Shown here: piece after piece, positions 60,074-64,000 of the stretch
Layout of the letters: every line of letters starts with the position of its first letter
Numbering within the stretch: the first letter of the stretch is position 1
Assembly: GCF_937958065.1 (NCBI RefSeq)
Contig: NZ_CALFXI010000005.1
Location: 13,495-77,494 of the forward strand
DNA from: an uncultured Steroidobacter sp.
GTDB taxonomy: Bacteria > Pseudomonadota > Gammaproteobacteria > Steroidobacterales > Steroidobacteraceae
Reading direction: 5' to 3'
DNA: 64,000 bases
The notes under the pieces: generated by a model
Told to the model about the DNA's origin: nothing
Databases searched by the model: none
What the model saw: only the letters and a program-made list of their open reading frames with translations
Made by a program: the position numbers and the translations under genes

Positions 60074-61261
60074 GTGACTACTTTAGGAACTCCGCTCTCG
60101 TCTTCGGCCACCCGCGTCATGATGCTCGGCTCGGGCGAGCTGGGTAAGGAAGTCGTGATCGAGCTGCAGCGCTTCGGCTGCGAAGTCATCGCGGTGGATC
60201 GTTACCCGAACGCGCCGGCCATGCAGGTGGCGCATCGCTCGCACGTGATCAACATGCTCGATCCGGCCGCGCTTCGACGGGTGGTCGAACAGGAACGGCC
60301 CCAGCTCATCGTGCCGGAGATCGAAGCGATCGCGACCCCGGCGCTGATCGAGCTGGAGAAAGAAGGATTCACGGTGATACCGACTGCCGGGGCGGCGCGA
60401 CTCACCATGGACCGCGAAGGCATCCGCCGGCTCGCAGCCGAGCAGTTGGGGATCCGGACGTCGCCGTATCGTTTTGCCGATACGGAAGAGGAATATCGCC
60501 AGGCGGTGTGCGATATCGGCATGCCGTGCGTGGTCAAGCCAGTGATGAGCTCCTCCGGCAAGGGTCAGAGCGTGGTGCGGACCGAGGCGGATATTCCGCA
60601 TGCCTGGAAATATTCGCAGCAGGGCGGCCGCGCCGGCGTCGGGCGAATCATCGTGGAAGGTTTCGTCAAGTTCGATTTCGAGATCACGCTGCTGACGGTC
60701 CGTCACAACGGCCAGACCAGCTTCTGTGCGCCCATCGGCCATCTGCAAATCGACGGCGATTATCGCGAGTCGTGGCAGCCGCAGCCCATGAGCGAGGCGG
60801 CACTGAAGGAGTCGCAGCGGATTGCTCACGCGGTGACGGAGAATCTGGGCGGCAACGGCATCTTCGGCGTCGAGCTGTTCGTTGCGGGCGACGGGATCTA
60901 CTTCAGCGAAGTGTCGCCGCGGCCGCATGACACCGGTCTGGTCACTCTGATCTCGCAGGATCTGTCGGAGTTCGCGCTGCATGCGCGGGCGATTCTGGGT
61001 CTACCGATTCCGGTGATCCGACAGCATGGGCCCGCGGCATCGTGCGCGTTGCTCGTGGAAGGCGAGTCGACCAACGTGCGTTTCGAGAATGTCGAACGCG
61101 CGCTGGCTCAGCCGGATACGGCCCTGCGTTTGTTTGGTAAGCCGGAAGTGCACGGCCAGCGCCGCATGGGTGTGTCACTCGCACTCGGCGCCAGCATCGA
61201 CGAAGCGCGCGCGAAGGCGAGGGCGATGACGGAGGCGCTGCTGGAGGGCGTGCGCTTCTAA
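60074..61261 (+). CDS. purT: Formate-dependent phosphoribosylglycinamide formyltransferase 2
   Basis: A 395-residue ATP-grasp enzyme that makes formyl-GAR from GAR, formate and ATP in purine synthesis. It aligns with E. coli PurT along its whole length: TRVMMLGSGELGKEVVIELQ, VAHRSHVINMLDPAALRRVV, MPCVVKPVMSSSGKGQSVVR, QQGGRAGVGRIIVEGFVKFD and YFSEVSPRPHDTGLVTLISQ. The GTG start gives the expected N-terminus. Its stop overlaps the convergent EcsC gene by 4 bases. No other pur gene is in the window. Confidence 0.97.
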   Translation: MTTLGTPLSSSATRVMMLGSGELGKEVVIELQRFGCEVIAVDRYPNAPAMQVAHRSHVINMLDPAALRRVVEQERPQLIVPEIEAIATPALIELEKEGFTVIPTAGAARLTMDREGIRRLAAEQLGIRTSPYRFADTEEEYRQAVCDIGMPCVVKPVMSSSGKGQSVVRTEADIPHAWKYSQQGGRAGVGRIIVEGFVKFDFEITLLTVRHNGQTSFCAPIGHLQIDGDYRESWQPQPMSEAALKESQRIAHAVTENLGGNGIFGVELFVAGDGIYFSEVSPRPHDTGLVTLISQDLSEFALHARAILGLPIPVIRQHGPAASCALLVEGESTNVRFENVERALAQPDTALRLFGKPEVHGQRRMGVSLALGASIDEARAKARAMTEALLEGVRF

Positions 61262-61998
61262 CTGTTGTCGAGCAGCGCTGGTCGCTCGAACCAGCGCATG
61301 CGATAGGCATTCATGGCGGTCACGCCGAGCTTTTTCAGCAAGCTGTTGTTGACGATCACGCCGACAGGCGCGCCGATGACCGGCAACAGCTGCGCGAGCT
61401 TTGCCAGGTCGATGTAGTCTCGATACTCCTGCTGAAACTTGCGCCAGTCGAAGTCGTCGATCGAATTCGGCAGCGTGGCGCTGCGCTCGTGCCAGCGCTG
61501 CATCTGCCGATACACGTCCGCACGATGCGCATCGCTGGAGAACGCGAGCTGGAAGATGTGCAGCAGATATAACCGCTCGCGATAGTCCTCGCCGGAGAAG
61601 CCATACAAGGCGGCGATCTCGAACAGCATCTTCAGCTTGATGCTGAGAAGCAATGGAAAGTCGGCGAGCCCCATCAGAAAGCCGCCGGCGCCCGTGATGC
61701 CGCCTTCGACGGCCGCCGTTTTCCTGTATCGATCCACCGTCGCACGCACGCGCATTTCGCGTTGCTCCAGATCGCCTTCGATCAGGGGCGCCGAGGCGGT
61801 GAAGTTCGAGCCGCCCAGCACGGCGCGCGTCATTTGTTTGATGACGGCGGTGACGCTGGCATGCACTTTCTCGGGAATGTAGCTGTTGATCTTGCGCTGA
61901 ACGCCGCTGGTCGCGCGATTCCACAGGCCGGGGGCACGCTGCATTTCATGCTGCCAGCGGCGCAGTTCCTCCAGGGCGTGGGTGTCGTAGGCGCTCAT
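61258..61998 (-). CDS. EcsC-family protein
   Basis: A 246-residue protein of the EcsC family. The core is ITGAGGFLMGLADFPLLLSI, KLKMLFEIAALYGFSGEDYR and LAQLLPVIGAPVGVIVNNSL, typical of EcsC proteins, which in Bacillus accompany an ABC transporter. Hydrophobic segments suggest membrane association, but there is no signal peptide. ATG 61998 is chosen; the frame continues upstream without support. Function unknown here, and the neighbouring genes give no clue. Confidence 0.88.
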   Translation of the reverse strand: MSAYDTHALEELRRWQHEMQRAPGLWNRATSGVQRKINSYIPEKVHASVTAVIKQMTRAVLGGSNFTASAPLIEGDLEQREMRVRATVDRYRKTAAVEGGITGAGGFLMGLADFPLLLSIKLKMLFEIAALYGFSGEDYRERLYLLHIFQLAFSSDAHRADVYRQMQRWHERSATLPNSIDDFDWRKFQQEYRDYIDLAKLAQLLPVIGAPVGVIVNNSLLKKLGVTAMNAYRMRWFERPALLDNS

Positions 61999-62122
61999 GG
62001 CATGACCATGCCGCGTTTGTTTCTGCTGTGCAAGACGCGCAGCGGCAGCGCCTGAAAATCGCAAGCTGTGCGCTACTATCCACAGTCACGCATCGAACTC
62101 ACTACAATCCCAAGGACGCTCC

Positions 62123-62605
62123 ATGGACACCCTCGCTCGTTTCTTCAGTCGCGCGGCGGCCGTCGTCGCGCTGGCCGTTGCGGCATCGGCAGCAACTGCG
62201 GCGGATCTCACGACGCAGGACTACATCGACATCGAGCAGCTGTACGCGACTTACAACCACGCGATCGACTCGGGCGACGGCGAAGCGTGGGCAGCGACGT
62301 TCACGCCGGACGGAACCTTCAATACGCGTTTTGCGGGGAGGGAAGCGCTGGTGGGCTTCGTGAAGATGTGGCGCGAGAAAATGAACGGCGCGAATCGCCG
62401 CCACTGGAATACGAACCTGCGTATCACTCCATCCGCGGAAGGCGCGAATGCCACGGTCATGCTGATGCTGCTGGATGTGGGTACGAAGCCGCCGTCCATC
62501 GTGAGCACCGGACAGTACACCGACGTTCTGGTAAAAACGGCGAGCGGCTGGCGATTCAAGACGCGTGAAGTCAAGAGCGACACGCCGGCGGCGGCCAAAT
62601 CCTGA
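62123..62605 (+). CDS. SnoaL-like (NTF2-fold) exported protein
   Basis: A 160-residue protein with a signal peptide ending ATA-A near residue 26. The mature part is a SnoaL-like/NTF2-fold domain: YIDIEQLYATYNHAIDSGDG, EAWAATFTPDGTFNTRFAGR and ANRRHWNTNLRITPSAEGAN, the fold of polyketide cyclases and steroid isomerases and of many uncharacterised periplasmic proteins. AAGGAC precedes the ATG. No metal or catalytic residues were assigned. A short hairpin follows. Confidence 0.9.
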   Translation: MDTLARFFSRAAAVVALAVAASAATAADLTTQDYIDIEQLYATYNHAIDSGDGEAWAATFTPDGTFNTRFAGREALVGFVKMWREKMNGANRRHWNTNLRITPSAEGANATVMLMLLDVGTKPPSIVSTGQYTDVLVKTASGWRFKTREVKSDTPAAAKS

Positions 62606-62618
62606 GTCTTCACCCGGT

Positions 62619-62647
62619 GCGGACAGACATTGATATTTCTTGTCCGC
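62619..62647 (+). terminator. Possible terminator hairpin after the SnoaL-like gene
   Basis: GCGGACA (62619-62625) pairs with TGTCCGC (62641-62647) across a 15-base loop. The sequence after it is GC-rich, with no T-run, so the termination role is doubtful. Confidence 0.35.
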
Positions 62648-62699
62648 CCGCGCCGGTGGCCCCGACTAGAATGAAATCGTCATCGGGGGGACCAACCGC

Positions 62700-63260
62700 G
62701 TGAATTCGGCGTTATTGCAATTCGCTACGTGGCTGAGCGAGCGCTCTTTCAGCGTCGGGCTGCACGAATCCTTCTACCTGTACAACTGGATCGAGACCAC
62801 GCACGTCCTGACGCTGATGCTCAGCTTCGGCATGCTCGCGGTGGTCGACCTGCGCATGCTCGGCCTGGCGTTCGCGAACGTGCCGGCGACGAAGCTCGCC
62901 GAGCGTCTCGACAGGCCGATGCTGATCGGCTTCTCGATCATGTTCATCACCGGCATCCTGCTGTTCTCCGCCATCCCGGTGCGCACCACGCAGAGCCTGT
63001 GGTTTCGCATCAAAGTGATCCTGCTGATCGCGGCGGCCATCAACGCTTGGCTGTTTCGAAGTTATCTGATCGCGTCGAAGCATTCGTGGGACCTGGATCC
63101 GGTGGCTCCGCGTCGAGCGCGAATCGCTGCGGGCTTGTCGCTGGCGCTGTGGTGCGGCGTCATCGTCACCGGCCGCTTCATCGCGTACGACTGGTTCGAC
63201 TGCGGCAACGACAATCCCGCCTTCATCGATTGGGCGGCCGGCTGCGTGGCAGCCGAATAA
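62700..63260 (+). CDS. DUF6644-like membrane protein
   Basis: A 186-residue integral membrane protein with four or five helices (WIETTHVLTLMLSFGMLAVV, PMLIGFSIMFITGILLFSAI, IKVILLIAAAINAWLFRSYL). The GTG start has GGGGGA nearby. The pattern E-TH-x-L-x(8)-G-x(6)-DLRMLG is shared with the next gene and with the DUF6644 family. A C-terminal DCGNDNPAFIDWAAGC segment carries two Cys. No function is established for the family. Confidence 0.8.
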   Translation: MNSALLQFATWLSERSFSVGLHESFYLYNWIETTHVLTLMLSFGMLAVVDLRMLGLAFANVPATKLAERLDRPMLIGFSIMFITGILLFSAIPVRTTQSLWFRIKVILLIAAAINAWLFRSYLIASKHSWDLDPVAPRRARIAAGLSLALWCGVIVTGRFIAYDWFDCGNDNPAFIDWAAGCVAAE

Positions 63261-63284
63261 GCCTCACTGATCAGGGGAACACCG

Positions 63285-63761
63285 ATGTTGTTTTCTTTCT
63301 TCGCCTGGCTGGAAGCATCGCCACTCGGGGTCTTCATGAAAGACCTGCCGGCGACGTTCGCCATCGTCGAAGCGGTCCACTTGATGGGCCTGGCCCTGCT
63401 CGGCGGCACGGTGCTGGCGCAGGACTTGCGACTGTTGAATGTGATCATGCGGGACGTGCCGTCGAACGTGGTGACGGAGCAGGCGCACCGATGGTTCAAG
63501 GTGGGGCTGTGGATTTTGATATTGACCGGCGTGCCGATGCTCGCGGGTGTGGCGACGAAGTGTTATCACAATCCGTTCTATTGGACGAAGATGATTGCGT
63601 TGTTGGTGGGTGTGCTGTTCGTGTTCACGCTCAAGCAGCCATTGCTTCGTGGAGACCACGCTGCGATCAGGCCGATTACGTTGAAGCTGATGGCGGTCGC
63701 GTCGATGTCGCTCTGGTTCCTGGTGGCGGCGTCGGGGCGGTGGATTGGGTTCTCGGGGTGA
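63285..63761 (+). CDS. DUF6644 family membrane protein, paralogue of the preceding gene
   Basis: A 158-residue membrane protein. The N-terminus FFAWLEASPLGVFMKDLPAT, then FAIVEAVHLMGLALLGGTVL and AQDLRLLN, is close to the DUF6644 consensus. Helices follow at GLWILILTGVPMLAGVA, FYWTKMIALLVGVLFVFTL and LMAVASMSLWFLVAASGRWI. It lies 24 bases after the other member, so the two are probably a tandem duplication acting together in the inner membrane. Function unknown. Confidence 0.85.
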   Translation: MLFSFFAWLEASPLGVFMKDLPATFAIVEAVHLMGLALLGGTVLAQDLRLLNVIMRDVPSNVVTEQAHRWFKVGLWILILTGVPMLAGVATKCYHNPFYWTKMIALLVGVLFVFTLKQPLLRGDHAAIRPITLKLMAVASMSLWFLVAASGRWIGFSG

Positions 63762-64000
63762 GGTCGCAGCTCGGTCGCTGATGTCGGCCTCGCCACTGTT
63801 TGGTGGGTTCCGTGTCTTGGGTGGGGTTCTTCGGCGAAGTATGTCGGTGCGATCGGTGCTGGCAGTTGGGGCGTTGGATTAGGTTCCTCTGGATAAGAGC
63901 GCGGTGGTTGTTGGGCATCTTGGTGGGGGGTTCGGAGAAGAGCGTCGGTGGCTTGGCGGTGGCTGTCGGGGGTCTCGGGAAACTCGCGAGCGTCTTTACT
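63762..64000. other. Non-coding G-rich end of the window
   Basis: The last 239 bases are strongly G/T-biased on the plus strand and hold no convincing gene. The short minus-strand frame here has a repetitive Pro/Thr/Arg composition typical of shadow translation. Short phrases resembling the 3' end of the preceding gene (GGATT-GGTTC) recur, perhaps from local duplication. Confidence 0.4.

Noticed and set aside
63676..63918. Minus-strand frame at the right edge of the window
   Set aside because: Its Pro/Thr/Arg/His-rich sequence overlaps the end of a supported membrane-protein gene and lacks a start signal.
1..64000. tRNA, rRNA, CRISPR arrays, insertion sequences or riboswitches
   Set aside because: I read for these and found no cloverleaf-like gene, repeat-spacer array, transposase frame or known riboswitch core; small structured RNAs could be missed without computation.

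Overview
The window is 64 kb of high-GC Gram-negative chromosome. Many products carry lipoprotein, Sec or Tat export signals, and there are outer-membrane factors, RND and MacB-type pumps, an Fe-type superoxide dismutase, PurT, ElaA and a PEP-CTERM protein. Together these suggest a soil or water gammaproteobacterium of the Steroidobacter/Nevskiales/Xanthomonadales kind. That placement is inference from gene content; no rRNA or tRNA gene is present to test it. About 62 intact genes are packed on both strands, and no complete mobile element, CRISPR array or RNA gene was seen.

Layout. 1-6552: a 5'-truncated AraC regulator, then a leftward operon imelysin, di-haem DUF1111 oxidoreductase, Tat-exported DUF1513 protein and outer-membrane barrel, behind a weak Fur-like site; then a small HTH-like gene and sodB with a clear terminator. 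6997-14297: small secreted protein, alpha/beta hydrolase, ORF6N protein, GH2 beta-galactosidase, exported esterase and an Fpg/Nei glycosylase. 14322-23088: two four-gene ABC efflux operons (adaptor, ATPase, two permeases) running back to back from one 230-bp spacer. 23085-24209: a membrane histidine kinase whose N-terminus matches the ethylene-binding domain of plant ETR1. 24734-31245: tetR plus a complete RND tripartite pump, with a 38-bp operator-like palindrome in front and a terminator behind. 31945-37077: two serine-hydrolase-fold proteins, one with a degenerate active site, a LacI regulator and an esterase lipoprotein. 37175-37780: a decay zone with a broken nucleotidyltransferase pair and the tail of a cupin gene.

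37904-46864: YceI, a barrel protein, an M19-type dipeptidase lacking metal ligands, an ABC-2 exporter, a DMT transporter, arginase, a YVTN propeller, a SRAP protein with two altered catalytic residues and a phosphodiesterase. 46939-49657: ECF sigma factor, probable anti-sigma protein and an RDD/bactofilin-like membrane protein, divergent from a solitary, shortened usher-like lipoprotein. 51194-63761: mostly single genes, including ElaA, DUF4159, an acyltransferase, a UBP zinc finger, a glycine-zipper protein, a PEP-CTERM protein, an exported RidA, a TolB-propeller/amidohydrolase fusion, PurT, EcsC, a SnoaL-like protein and two DUF6644-like membrane proteins.

The main themes are envelope transport and export (two ABC systems, one RND pump, one ABC-2 exporter), iron handling, and hydrolysis of sugars and esters. 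The items most worth a second look are the ETR1-like kinase, the SRAP, M19 and serine-hydrolase relatives with missing catalytic residues, and the solitary usher-like lipoprotein.
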